This document shows, piece by piece, positions 9,266 to 17,662 of a stretch of DNA of 64,000 bases (position 1 is its first letter; the number at the start of each line of letters is the position of its first letter). Source of the stretch: Limibacillus halophilus (GTDB lineage Bacteria > Pseudomonadota > Alphaproteobacteria > Kiloniellales > CECT-8803); assembly GCF_014191775.1 (NCBI RefSeq), contig NZ_JACHXA010000002.1, forward strand, positions 62,001 through 126,000, in the 5' to 3' direction. The position numbers and the translations under genes are program-made. The notes below the pieces were generated by a model. It was given only the letters and a program-made list of their open reading frames with translations. It was not told the DNA's origin and searched no databases.

Positions 9266-10576
9266 TTAGGGCCTAGGACGACCGATTGAGCTGTATGTAA
9301 ATCCGGCGGCACTGGCGGTCACGCCATCGTATATGTTCCGGAAGTCGATCATGATCGCCGAAGCCATGCGTGACTTTAGGCGTTTCAAGTCGAGGTTCCG
9401 AAACTCGTTCCACTCGGTCACGATTACCACGGCATCGCAACCGGTAACGGCATCATAAGCATCGTTGCAAAACACCGCTTGGGGCAGCAGTTTCCTTGCC
9501 TCAGGCATGCCCTCGGGGTCGTAGGCTCTGACCGTCGCGCCAGCAGCCGTCAGGTCCGAGATGATGTTCAAACTGGGGGCCTCACGCATATCGTCCGTGT
9601 TCGGTTTGAAGGTTAACCCCAAAACGGCAATGGTCTTGCCTTCGACCGAACCACCGCAGTGTCCAACGATGCGCCCGGACAGACCCTTCTTGCGATCATC
9701 ATTGACGGCGACCACGGTTTCAATGAGGCGCAGCGGCGACCCAGCATCCTGGGCGGTTTTCACCAGCGCTATCGTATCCTTGGGAAAACAAGACCCGCCG
9801 TATCCGGGGCCGGCATGGAGAAACTTGCGCCCGATGCGCCCGTCCAAGCCAATGCCTTGTGCCACGTCCTGCACATTTGCTCCCACCTGCTCGCAAAGAT
9901 CGGCCATCTCGTTGATGAAGGATATCTTCATGGCCAGGAAGGCATTTGCGGCGTACTTGGTCAATTCAGCCGTTTCCCGGGTGGTGAATAGAATCGGCTT
10001 CTCGATCAGGTAGAGTGGCCGATACAAGCGCCGCATGATGTCCTGCGCGCGCGGATCGCTGGTGCCGATTACGACCCGATCCGGCCGCATGAAGTCATTG
10101 ATGGCCGACCCTTCGCGCAGAAACTCGGGGTTCGAAACAACTGCAAAATCCGCTTGCGGAGCGCTTTCGCGTAAGACCGCTTCAAGCTCCCTACCGGTGC
10201 CCACCGGCACCGTGGATTTAGTGACGACGACGGTAAAGCCCTGCATGGCTGCGGCCACCTCCCGGGCCGCCGCGAACACAAAGCTCAGATCCGCGTGACC
10301 ATCGCCGCGCCGGCTGGGCGTGCCGACAGAGATAAAGACAACATCGGCCTCAGCCACCGCGCTGGCAACATCGGTCGTAAAGCGCAAACGGCCAGCCGCC
10401 GCGTTCTTGGTAACAAGGTCTTCCAGACCGGGTTCGTAAATCGGAACTTCACCCGCCTGAAGGCGTTCAATCTTGGATGCGTCCTTATCGGCGCAAACCA
10501 CGGTCGTTCCAAACTCCGAAAAGCAGGCGCCAGATACCAGGCCTACGTAGCCGGTTCCGATCATCGCGATCTGCAT
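9266..10576 (-). CDS. ugd: UDP-glucose 6-dehydrogenase
   Basis: The 436-residue enzyme oxidises UDP-glucose to UDP-glucuronate with two NAD+. Visible are the N-terminal Rossmann loop GTGYVGLVSGACF, the SNPEFLREGSAI block, the catalytic loop GYGGSCFPKDT with Cys263, and the C-terminal LGLTFKPNTDDMREAPS nucleotide-binding segment. Its substrate is made by GalU, encoded 34 bp upstream in the same direction. UDP-glucuronate feeds capsule, exopolysaccharide, LPS or glycolipid. Family assignment is secure. Confidence 0.96.
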   Translation of the reverse strand: MQIAMIGTGYVGLVSGACFSEFGTTVVCADKDASKIERLQAGEVPIYEPGLEDLVTKNAAAGRLRFTTDVASAVAEADVVFISVGTPSRRGDGHADLSFVFAAAREVAAAMQGFTVVVTKSTVPVGTGRELEAVLRESAPQADFAVVSNPEFLREGSAINDFMRPDRVVIGTSDPRAQDIMRRLYRPLYLIEKPILFTTRETAELTKYAANAFLAMKISFINEMADLCEQVGANVQDVAQGIGLDGRIGRKFLHAGPGYGGSCFPKDTIALVKTAQDAGSPLRLIETVVAVNDDRKKGLSGRIVGHCGGSVEGKTIAVLGLTFKPNTDDMREAPSLNIISDLTAAGATVRAYDPEGMPEARKLLPQAVFCNDAYDAVTGCDAVVIVTEWNEFRNLDLKRLKSRMASAIMIDFRNIYDGVTASAAGFTYSSIGRPRP

Positions 10577-10610
10577 GGCCCCTGCCCCCTATTCCAATCT
10601 CATCATCGAC

Positions 10611-11492
10611 TCAGCGTGACCGATGCAACAACGCGCTCAACAGATCGGGCATAGCTTCAGCCGTTTCAGGATGTTCCATCGCAAATGCAACGGTTGCCTC
10701 AACGAATCCGACTTTACTGCCACAATCGAACCGTCGACCCTCGAAACGCAATCCATGAAAAGGAATCCGATCAAGCGTTCTGGCCATGGCATCGGTTAGT
10801 TGTATCTCCCCCCCAGCGCCAAGGTCCTGACGCCCAAGTTCGACCATCACCGAAGGATCGAGAATGTAGCGGCCAATGATCGATAGCCGCGACGGCGCTT
10901 GTTCCGGCGAGGGCTTTTCCACAAGGCCCTTGGCACTGATAATCTTTCCATCGTCCCAAGCCACATCGAGTATGCCGTAGCGGGAAGTATCCGCGGCCGG
11001 GATTTCCATAGCGGCAACCAGATTACCGCCTAGCCCCTCCCAAACGTCCATCATCTGCGCCAGACACGGCGTTGCCGCCTTAACCAAATCGTCGGCCAGT
11101 AACACCGCGAAGGGCTCATCGCCAACCAAATTACGCGCACACCAGACCGCATGCCCCAATCCTTTAGGCACCTGCTGACGAACATAGGCAATCTGGCCCG
11201 GATCCAGAGGGATTTCACTCACCGCAGCCAACACTTCCTGTTTGCCGCGCTCCGCCAGGGTTTTCTCCAGTTCGTAGGAAAAATCGAAGTGATCTTCGAT
11301 GGCCGCCTTACCCCGACCCGTGACGAAAATGAATTCTTCTATCCCAGCCGCCCTGGCCTCCTCGACCGCATACTGGATCAAGGGCTTGTCGACAATCGGC
11401 AACATTTCCTTGGGCATTGCCTTGGTTGCAGGCAGAAAACGCGTGCCCAGGCCCCCGACCGGAAAAATAGCTTTACGCACTTTATGTTGCAT
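10611..11492 (-). CDS. galU: UTP-glucose-1-phosphate uridylyltransferase
   Basis: The 293-residue enzyme makes UDP-glucose from UTP and glucose-1-P. The signature GGLGTRFLPATKAMPKEMLP starts at residue 13, and VEKPSPEQAPS and the catalytic-lysine region RFDCGSKVGFVEA follow. It heads the galU-ugd-mutase operon; the 98 bp upstream (11493-11590) is AT-rich and likely holds the promoter. The upstream neighbour, a J-protein, is on the same strand but unrelated in function. Confidence 0.96.
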   Translation of the reverse strand: MQHKVRKAIFPVGGLGTRFLPATKAMPKEMLPIVDKPLIQYAVEEARAAGIEEFIFVTGRGKAAIEDHFDFSYELEKTLAERGKQEVLAAVSEIPLDPGQIAYVRQQVPKGLGHAVWCARNLVGDEPFAVLLADDLVKAATPCLAQMMDVWEGLGGNLVAAMEIPAADTSRYGILDVAWDDGKIISAKGLVEKPSPEQAPSRLSIIGRYILDPSVMVELGRQDLGAGGEIQLTDAMARTLDRIPFHGLRFEGRRFDCGSKVGFVEATVAFAMEHPETAEAMPDLLSALLHRSR

Positions 11493-11590
11493 TTTTATGT
11501 CCAGAATCCATTAAAATCCAAACACTTACAGCGTTTTCTGCCACAGCCGAGCCCTACAAACAAGCGTTAAGCAGACACGTAATTACTGGA

Positions 11591-12343
11591 TTATGACCCT
11601 AAAAGCTGTTGCTTGGCGGCATTGACCTTGGCCGCCAAATAGTTTGAACCACCGTGATCCGGATGGAGTTGCTGCATCAAACGACGGTGGGCCTTTCGGA
11701 TATCTTCGTCTTTCGCGTCCGGCTCCAACCCCAGCACCGCAAGCGCCTCCTCGCGGGTCATGGCACCGGTCTGCGCGCTCCCGGCCTGAGAGCCGCTGGC
11801 CCCGGCCCGTTCCCTGCGCCTGGCACTTTCGTCGGCCTCGGCTTCGTTCAGCGCATCTCGCCACGCATCGCCGCGCGTGCGATCCAGATAAGCTTCCAAA
11901 ACGGCCGCGGACTCTTCGTCGTGCACATGGCACAGGCGCCAAAGTTCCAATAACTGCTCCTCGGTCAAGCCTGATAGCTTCTGCCCCTCGAATGGACCTT
12001 CTCGAACCTCGCCATCGAGCCGCCCGGTACTATGGTCCAGTTCCATCCGCAAGAACCGGGTCGAGACGCTGGAAGAGCCGCCTGGCGCCGCGCCGCGCAA
12101 CGTCTTCAAACGACGGATTAATCGGGGAAGACGCACCATCAAGGGCAGCAGGAAGGGTAAGGTATAGATCAGCAGATTGAATTTCTTGAAGGCGACAATC
12201 ACCAGCACGGCAAGAACACCGATAGTGCCGAACGTCCATCCCAGGGCCTTTAGAACTGCCTTGGGGTCAGCCTGCACAAACCAACGGCCCACCAGATAGA
12301 AGCCAACGACAAGACAAAGGGCCAGAAGCAAATAGGGAACCAT
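11591..12343 (-). CDS. Membrane-bound J-domain protein
   Basis: The 250-residue protein has two N-terminal membrane helices (about residues 3-24 and 33-70) and a C-terminal J domain from about residue 195 (MTREEALAVLGLEPDAKDED), with the HPD motif in LHPDHGG. The J domain stimulates DnaK; a C-terminal placement behind membrane helices resembles TIM14- or DjlA-like proteins. The middle part (ELDHSTGRLDGEVREGPFEG) is conserved in alphaproteobacterial relatives that I recall as 'DnaJ domain-containing protein'. It lies 16 bp downstream of the VWA-like gene, and both follow the MipZ-type ATPase gene. The client is unknown. Confidence 0.85.
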   Translation of the reverse strand: MVPYLLLALCLVVGFYLVGRWFVQADPKAVLKALGWTFGTIGVLAVLVIVAFKKFNLLIYTLPFLLPLMVRLPRLIRRLKTLRGAAPGGSSSVSTRFLRMELDHSTGRLDGEVREGPFEGQKLSGLTEEQLLELWRLCHVHDEESAAVLEAYLDRTRGDAWRDALNEAEADESARRRERAGASGSQAGSAQTGAMTREEALAVLGLEPDAKDEDIRKAHRRLMQQLHPDHGGSNYLAAKVNAAKQQLLGS

Positions 12344-12359
12344 TATACGCCTCGTCCGG

Positions 12360-13070
12360 TCATCGCATTTGATGGGTCAGGAGCCGCACAACGCCGCCCT
12401 GCCGCTTGGAAAAATCCTGCAGGGCCCTGCGCCCACCGGCGGCATACACGGCGACTGCTGAAAGCAGATCACGCAATTGCCTGGCGCTTGAGGCATCGAA
12501 GCTGCAGCAAGCACCGCCTGACAGTCTAGCGATCTGTTCAAAGGCCTGCCGCACGCTCACGTCGCCGCCCTCATGGAAAATAAAGCAAGGTACGCCCACC
12601 AAACCGAGTTTGCCCGCTAAATCGCCGAGGGTATCCAAATCCTCTTCCATGCTATCGCCGACGAAGACCAGCGCTCCGACTTTCTGCTTCCGAGTCTCCT
12701 TGAGAGCATGCTTGAGAACCTTCCGTATTTGCGTTCGTCCGGCAAAGCAGGAAACACCGGTCATTGCCCGTAGCAAACCGTGCCCGTCCGGGTGCCATTT
12801 ACTGACACGGAACTCGCCGAACCCCCGATAGTAGGCCAGCTGCACCTCCAGACCACCGAGCGATGCTGTCTGGTTGAACATCTCTGCCTGCAGGTCCATT
12901 GCCCGATCCCAGGTCGGCTGACGGCTGGCGGTCGCGTCCAATGCGAAGATCAAACGCCCGCGATTTCCCTGATCCGGCTGCGATACAGCCAAACTTGAGA
13001 CCTTACTAAGAAAATCCGCCACTTCCGTTTTGCTGGCGGTCTCACTGGGAAGTTTTCGATCCTGGCTCAA
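12360..13070 (-). CDS. VWA-domain-like protein
   Basis: The 236-residue soluble protein looks like a von Willebrand factor A fold: strand GRLIFALDATAS carries the MIDAS-type DxTxS, then ALVFVGDSMEED gives a second acidic MIDAS position, and GVPCFIFHEGGD a later core strand. No signal peptide is present. Its partners are unknown, but it sits between a MipZ/ParA ATPase gene (75 bp upstream) and a membrane J-protein gene (16 bp downstream), all on the same strand. The final segment (LQDFSKRQGGVVRLLTHQMR) is unassigned. VWA assignment rests on motif order and I rate it good but not certain. Confidence 0.75.
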   Translation of the reverse strand: MSQDRKLPSETASKTEVADFLSKVSSLAVSQPDQGNRGRLIFALDATASRQPTWDRAMDLQAEMFNQTASLGGLEVQLAYYRGFGEFRVSKWHPDGHGLLRAMTGVSCFAGRTQIRKVLKHALKETRKQKVGALVFVGDSMEEDLDTLGDLAGKLGLVGVPCFIFHEGGDVSVRQAFEQIARLSGGACCSFDASSARQLRDLLSAVAVYAAGGRRALQDFSKRQGGVVRLLTHQMR

Positions 13071-13145
13071 AGGGCCCCGCCTTACACTTGGATAGACCCC
13101 ACCGGGACAAGCCCCAGGGGTTTCTTTAAGAGGTAGTGTAGTCTG

Positions 13146-14081
13146 TCAGTAGGTTCCAGTCCCCTGCTCTCGGCCGGGACCGCCCTGCGGCAACGCGCCC
13201 TGGGTCTCTTCAGACCCATTTTCCTCGTCTTGGGTCGCTTCTTCGAAGCCAACGGCCTCAAGCAGCGCACGGACTTCCTGACGAGCCGCAACGTGGCTCA
13301 TCGTCAAGTTGACGCCTGCCCCCTTTTCTCGCAGGTCGAGAAGCGTCAAACCTTTGGGAAAAAGCTCACGAAAAATAACTCGCTCGCCGAACCCCGGCGC
13401 CAACCGGAAGCCGATCCGCCTGGATAGCTCGCCCAAAAGATTCCCCACGGCGCGTTTGTTGTGTGCATCCAGGTGGGCTAGACGGTTTCGCATCACGACC
13501 CAATCCAAGGGTCGGCGCCCTTGTTTCGCGCGTTCCTGACGCTGTTCCCAGACCATCTGACTATAAACGCTGGGCCCCAGAATGCGGCGTCCCTTGGGAT
13601 CAATCCGTGCCAACAGATCAAGATCAAGAAAGGAGTCGTTCAACGGTGTGATCAGGATGTCAGCTCTAACGTGGCCAAGGCGAGAAAGGTAGCTATCGCT
13701 CCCGGGCGTATCGATCACGACCACATCACAATCCGCCAGTGCGGCCAGGGCTTCGTCAAACAACTGCCGCTCCTCGGCCTCTGTTTCCGCGCGCGCGGAC
13801 GCCTGTGATCGAAAGATTCGTAAATGCTTTGGCATCGGCAGCTTCAAGCCCGATTCAGCCGAAAAGGACTCCCGGTTTTCGATCAGCCGCGAGAACGTGC
13901 CCTGCCGTGCGTCGAGGTCGATGGTCCCAACGCGCTTCCCCTGACGCAATAATGCGACAGCCAGATGCATCGCGGTCGTGGATTTACCCGACCCGCCTTT
14001 CTCGTTGCCCAGCACGACAATCAGCGATTTCGCGCCACTACTCGCTTGAGCGCCTGGCTGCACCTGCGCCTCTTGATCCAT
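13146..14081 (-). CDS. mipZ: MipZ / ParA-family division-plane ATPase
   Basis: The 311-residue P-loop ATPase has the deviant Walker A of ParA/MinD proteins, GNEKGGSGKST (signature Lys28, P-loop Lys33), switch I IDLDARQGTFSR and Walker B VVVIDTPGSDSYLS. The ITPLNDSFLDLDLLA stretch and the WVVMRNRLAHLDAHNKR region are typical of MipZ, which forms gradients from ParB-bound origins and blocks FtsZ away from midcell. I chose the ATG at 14081 because AGGGGGA lies seven bases before it. The C-terminal tail (EEATQDEENGSEET...) is acidic and low complexity. Three GANTC sites lie 100-154 bp upstream. Confidence 0.88.
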   Translation of the reverse strand: MDQEAQVQPGAQASSGAKSLIVVLGNEKGGSGKSTTAMHLAVALLRQGKRVGTIDLDARQGTFSRLIENRESFSAESGLKLPMPKHLRIFRSQASARAETEAEERQLFDEALAALADCDVVVIDTPGSDSYLSRLGHVRADILITPLNDSFLDLDLLARIDPKGRRILGPSVYSQMVWEQRQERAKQGRRPLDWVVMRNRLAHLDAHNKRAVGNLLGELSRRIGFRLAPGFGERVIFRELFPKGLTLLDLREKGAGVNLTMSHVAARQEVRALLEAVGFEEATQDEENGSEETQGALPQGGPGREQGTGTY

Positions 14082-14180
14082 TAAGTTCCCCCTATCAAGC
14101 CAAGAACGCTTCGACCACGGCCCCGCCGGCCACCCCGCCGACCACCCGGCGGCGGCATGACGAAACGATCCAGATAACGC

Positions 14181-14235
14181 GATTCCCAACAAGACACTAT
14201 CGCGATTCGGCGATCTTATCATGTAGCAACGAGTC
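14181..14235 (-). promoter_or_regulatory. Three GANTC sites in the mipZ / acyl-CoA synthetase gap
   Basis: GANTC at 14181, 14204 and 14231 within a 290-bp divergent intergenic region (14082-14371). In Caulobacter, mipZ and ftsZ are among genes that depend on CcrM methylation and GcrA, so a similar arrangement here is reasonable. The remaining part of the gap has a GC-rich stretch (14118-14156) with imperfect inverted repeats and no clear promoter by eye. Confidence 0.45.
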
Positions 14236-14371
14236 GCCGGTCTCACAGGCCCATCGATAAAATACCGCGGTTCAAACCGAACTTTATCTCAGTGCGACAA
14301 TCAAGCAAGCGGCTTCCCCCTGGTTTTGCCGCTCCACCATGGCAGAATGGGTTGAGAAAAGAGGATCGGCA

Positions 14372-15988
14372 ATGCTTCCAGCAGCGGACAACTACGAGGA
14401 CCTATACGGAACCTTCAACTGGCGGATTCCCGAGGCCTATAACATCGGTCAGGATTGCTGCGACAAGTGGGCCGATGGCTCAGGTCGCCTGGCGATCCTG
14501 CACAAAGCCAGCGATGGCAAGCTCGAGCCTTATAGCTTTGACTTGCTGAAAGACCGGTCAAATCGTCTGGCGAATGCCCTAAAGGCCGCTGGAGTCGCGC
14601 CCGGTGACCGTGCCGCTGTTCTGTTGCCGCAGCGCCCGGAAACCGCAATTGCCCACCTCGCGATCTACAAGCTAGGCGCCATCGCCGTACCGCTTTTCGT
14701 GCTATTCGGGCCGGAGGCGCTGGAATACCGTCTGGCCGACAGCGGCGCCACGGTCTTGATTACCGATGCCGACGGTGCGGCTAAAGTAAATGCGCTCCGC
14801 GACAAGCTGCCCAGCCTCAGGAATATCATCAGTGTCTCCGGCCCCGAAGAGAATGGCGTACTCGATTATGGCGCTTTGATTGAAAAGGGCAGCGCTTCCT
14901 TCGCTCCCGTCCAGACCGGCCCCGATGATCCGGCGGTTATCATCTATACCTCCGGAACCACCGGTTCGCCAAAAGGTGCCCTGCACGGTCATCGGGTCCT
15001 TTTAGGCCATCTACCCGGAGTCGAGATGCCTCAAGAGCTTTTCCCCAAGCCGGGAGACCTTTTCTGGACGCCGGCCGACTGGGCCTGGATCGGCGGGCTT
15101 TATGACGTACTCCTTCCCAGCCTGCATCATGGCGTTCCCGTCCTGGCACACCGCTTCCAGAAGTTCGATCCGGAAGCGGCTTTCGCTTTGATGGCCGAAG
15201 CAAAGGTTCGCAACGCCTTCCTGCCGCCCACGGCCCTGAAGATGCTTCGGCAGGTCGATAGGGCGCGTGAACGCTTCGGGCACGACCTGCGGTCCATAGG
15301 CAGCGGCGGCGAGACGCTCGGCCAGGGTTTGCTGGACTGGGGTCGTGATACCTTCGGCCTGACCATCAATGAATTCTATGGCCAGACCGAGTGCAATCTC
15401 GTGCTGTCCAACAATGCCGGGATCATGCCCGTCCGTCCGGGGTCCATGGGACGTGCGGTACCAGGGCACCGGGTTGCCATCGTCGATGATCGGGGAAACC
15501 CGCAATCTGACGGAACGGAAGGCAATATCGCTGTGGGTGCCCCCGACCCCGTCATGTTCCTGCGGTACTGGAACAATCCCGAGGCGACTGCCGCAAAATT
15601 CGCAGGCGAATGGTTGCTTACCGGCGACAGAGGTGTCCGAGATTCGGACGGGTATTTCCATTTCGTTGGCCGCGAGGACGATGTCATCACCTCCGCCGGA
15701 TACCGTATCGGCCCCGGGGAAATCGAGGATTGCCTGCTGCGCCATCCTGCCGTCCAGATGGCCGCCGCTGTCGGCATCCCTGACGAATTGCGCACCGAGC
15801 GAGTGAAAGCCTTCCTGGTTCTCAAGCAGGGCTATACGCCCAGTGAGACCCTTGCCCAGGAAATCCAGGAATGGGTCAAAGGCAGGCTGGCCGCCTACGA
15901 GTATCCTCGTGAAGTTGAGTTTCGCGACAATCTGCCAATGACCGCCACCGGCAAGATCGTGCGCCGTGAACTGCGCGGCGGTGGCTGA
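14372..15988 (+). CDS. AMP-binding acyl-CoA synthetase
   Basis: The 538-residue adenylate-forming enzyme activates a carboxylic acid with ATP and loads it on CoA. The A3 loop is YTSGTTGSPKG from Tyr192, the A5 motif is NEFYGQTECN, the A7 segment is WLLTGDRGVRDSDGYFHFVGR and the terminal catalytic lysine is in TATGKIVRRELR. The overall sequence resembles acetyl/propionyl- and medium-chain acyl-CoA synthetases (AcsA-like group with N-terminal FNWRIPEAYNIGQDCCDKW). The start at 14372 has AGAGGA six bases upstream; an ATG at 14339 would add 11 residues. It ends 6 bp from a convergent ProC-like gene. Chain length preference is unknown. Confidence 0.88.
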   Translation: MLPAADNYEDLYGTFNWRIPEAYNIGQDCCDKWADGSGRLAILHKASDGKLEPYSFDLLKDRSNRLANALKAAGVAPGDRAAVLLPQRPETAIAHLAIYKLGAIAVPLFVLFGPEALEYRLADSGATVLITDADGAAKVNALRDKLPSLRNIISVSGPEENGVLDYGALIEKGSASFAPVQTGPDDPAVIIYTSGTTGSPKGALHGHRVLLGHLPGVEMPQELFPKPGDLFWTPADWAWIGGLYDVLLPSLHHGVPVLAHRFQKFDPEAAFALMAEAKVRNAFLPPTALKMLRQVDRARERFGHDLRSIGSGGETLGQGLLDWGRDTFGLTINEFYGQTECNLVLSNNAGIMPVRPGSMGRAVPGHRVAIVDDRGNPQSDGTEGNIAVGAPDPVMFLRYWNNPEATAAKFAGEWLLTGDRGVRDSDGYFHFVGREDDVITSAGYRIGPGEIEDCLLRHPAVQMAAAVGIPDELRTERVKAFLVLKQGYTPSETLAQEIQEWVKGRLAAYEYPREVEFRDNLPMTATGKIVRRELRGGG

Positions 15989-15994
15989 GGCCGA

Positions 15995-16765
15995 TTAGCC
16001 GTCGTACTGCTTTCTTATGGTGTCCAGGGCATTCTGCCAGGGTGCAAAGGCGTTTTCGCGGCGCAGCACCTCCAGACCCATGCGGGTGAAGGAACGTGGG
16101 CTCGCCAGTTCATCCACCAAATGAGCGACCGGCGTACCACTCTCGCGCGCCATAGTCGCAGCGGCCCGGAACACCTGTGCCACGTGCTGGCGCGCCGTTT
16201 CCGGCGGTATACCCGATTCTTCCGTCCAACGCCGCACCTCATCGATCAAAGCCAGCGCCCATCCGTATGTGCAGCCATGAACCGATAGGCGGTCAAAAGC
16301 GGATTCATCCTCCAGCACCGTCGGCGGCCCCAATGCTGCCAGCAAAGCCTTCGCTCGGGGTTCGTCGGGATAGAGCGTCGTTGCGCTCTCTCCATAGACA
16401 CAAGCCGTAACCGGGATACAGCGCGCGACTGTCGCGGGCGCAACAAGAGGTTTTAGAACTTCCGTCTTGACGCTGGCCATCACGGAAAGCGCCAACTGAT
16501 CCCTTCGCCATGGTAAGCCCTTGAGGGCCTCTTCCGCCTGCCAGGGTCGCACCGCAAGGATCACCGCTTCACTGGCTTCGACAACCTCTGCATTGCTCTT
16601 CAGAACCTCGCAGCTATAGCGCTCGGCAAGCGCTGCGGCCGCCTCCGCACCGCGCGGCGACAGGTAAAACCGGGGCATGTCGTCGCCCAATCGCGCCCAT
16701 CCCTCGATCATCGTACCGGACATGTGCCCCACGCCGATGACACCGATCTTTTTCGGAATTACCAT
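15995..16765 (-). CDS. ProC-like NAD(P)-dependent reductase
   Basis: The 256-residue protein has the N-terminal dinucleotide loop GVIGVGHMSG and the fold order of pyrroline-5-carboxylate reductase, which makes proline. The C-terminal dimerisation helix that in ProC reads near SPGGTT is here ASPRSFTRMGLEVL, so the usual glycine and threonine residues of the substrate site are replaced. The central region (VARCIPVTACVYGESATTLYP) is otherwise ProC-like. It may be a paralogue with a different imine substrate. It is convergent to the acyl-CoA synthetase and its start lies 86 bp from the divergent isomerase gene. Confidence 0.75.
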   Translation of the reverse strand: MVIPKKIGVIGVGHMSGTMIEGWARLGDDMPRFYLSPRGAEAAAALAERYSCEVLKSNAEVVEASEAVILAVRPWQAEEALKGLPWRRDQLALSVMASVKTEVLKPLVAPATVARCIPVTACVYGESATTLYPDEPRAKALLAALGPPTVLEDESAFDRLSVHGCTYGWALALIDEVRRWTEESGIPPETARQHVAQVFRAAATMARESGTPVAHLVDELASPRSFTRMGLEVLRRENAFAPWQNALDTIRKQYDG

Positions 16766-16851
16766 AGCTGCTCCAATTCTCTATCGATTCGCCAAACTAG
16801 GACGATCCTGCGATAACTCGCTTGCTCTGTCCAACCAGACCCGGAGGCAAT

Positions 16852-17448
16852 ATGGCCCGCGCCATCGATTACTACTTCTCCCTCATTTCTCCCTGGACCT
16901 ACTTAGGTGGTGACAGATTAATGGAAATAGCCCGAGAGCATGGCGCTGAAATCCGGGTCAAACCCGTCAAGCTATCCGTCATCTTCCCGAAAACAGGTGG
17001 CTTGCCTCTGGCTAAACGGCCGCCGGAGCGCCAAGCCTATCGGCTTGTTGAGTTGAAGCGTTGGTCGGCGCACCTCGGCATGCCCTTGACGTTGCATCCC
17101 AAATACTTCCCCACCGACGAAAGCAAGGCCGCCCTGATGGTCATCGCCGCTGCCGCAAAGGGTCAGGATGCCGGCAAGTTGGCGCAGGCTTTTCTGCGCG
17201 CCTGCTGGGCCGAGGAACGTGACCTTGCCGACGAGACAACCGTTGTCGAAATCGCAGGCGTGAATGGTTTTGATGGCCAGGGGCTGCTACAGGCCGGTCA
17301 AAGCCCGGAAAGCGCCGCACAGTATGATGCGAATACCGAGGAAGCGCTGGCTGCCGGTGTTTTCGGTTCACCGAGCTATGTTGTCGATGGCGAGGTCTTT
17401 TGGGGACAGGATCGGTTGGATCTTCTAGCGGCGAAAATTTCCGGCTGA
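16852..17448 (+). CDS. DsbA-family protein, 2-hydroxychromene-2-carboxylate isomerase-like
   Basis: The 198-residue cytosolic protein has the thioredoxin/GST-kappa fold of NahD-type isomerases: N-terminal DYYFSLISPWTYLGG, with Ser in place of the DsbA cysteine pair, and the C-terminal cis-proline region GVFGSPSYVVDGEVFWGQDRL. Such enzymes use glutathione to isomerise an aromatic intermediate, but many homologues outside naphthalene clusters have unknown substrates. No aromatic dioxygenase gene is nearby. The start at 16852 has GGAGG four bases upstream; the longer frame to 16822 has none. Confidence 0.85.
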   Translation: MARAIDYYFSLISPWTYLGGDRLMEIAREHGAEIRVKPVKLSVIFPKTGGLPLAKRPPERQAYRLVELKRWSAHLGMPLTLHPKYFPTDESKAALMVIAAAAKGQDAGKLAQAFLRACWAEERDLADETTVVEIAGVNGFDGQGLLQAGQSPESAAQYDANTEEALAAGVFGSPSYVVDGEVFWGQDRLDLLAAKISG

Positions 17449-17488
17449 GTTGTCTAACGGGGCGATAACGGCTCGGTTTGTTGCAATT

Positions 17489-17539
17489 TCTCGGTTGAAC
17501 CGAGAGTTCCCACGAATCGCGTGCGTGAAAAGCCACGCG
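17489..17539 (+). promoter_or_regulatory. Inverted repeats upstream of the GS-like gene
   Basis: A perfect 8-1-8 palindrome TCTCGGTT-G-AACCGAGA (17489-17505) and a second short hairpin CGCGTG...CACGCG (17518-17539) lie in the 214-bp gap before the glutamine-synthetase-like gene. Neither is followed by a T-tract, so a regulator site is more likely than a terminator. No regulator gene is next to it. Confidence 0.4.
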
Positions 17540-17662
17540 GACCGTGGTTCACAGCACAGCTTGATGACAAGTGCCTTTTCTTTCTTTGCTGCCACCATTA
17601 GCGTTTGCTGGCCAAAATAAGGGAAACCCTCCCACCAGGGATTGCTTCAAACGAGGAAAATC

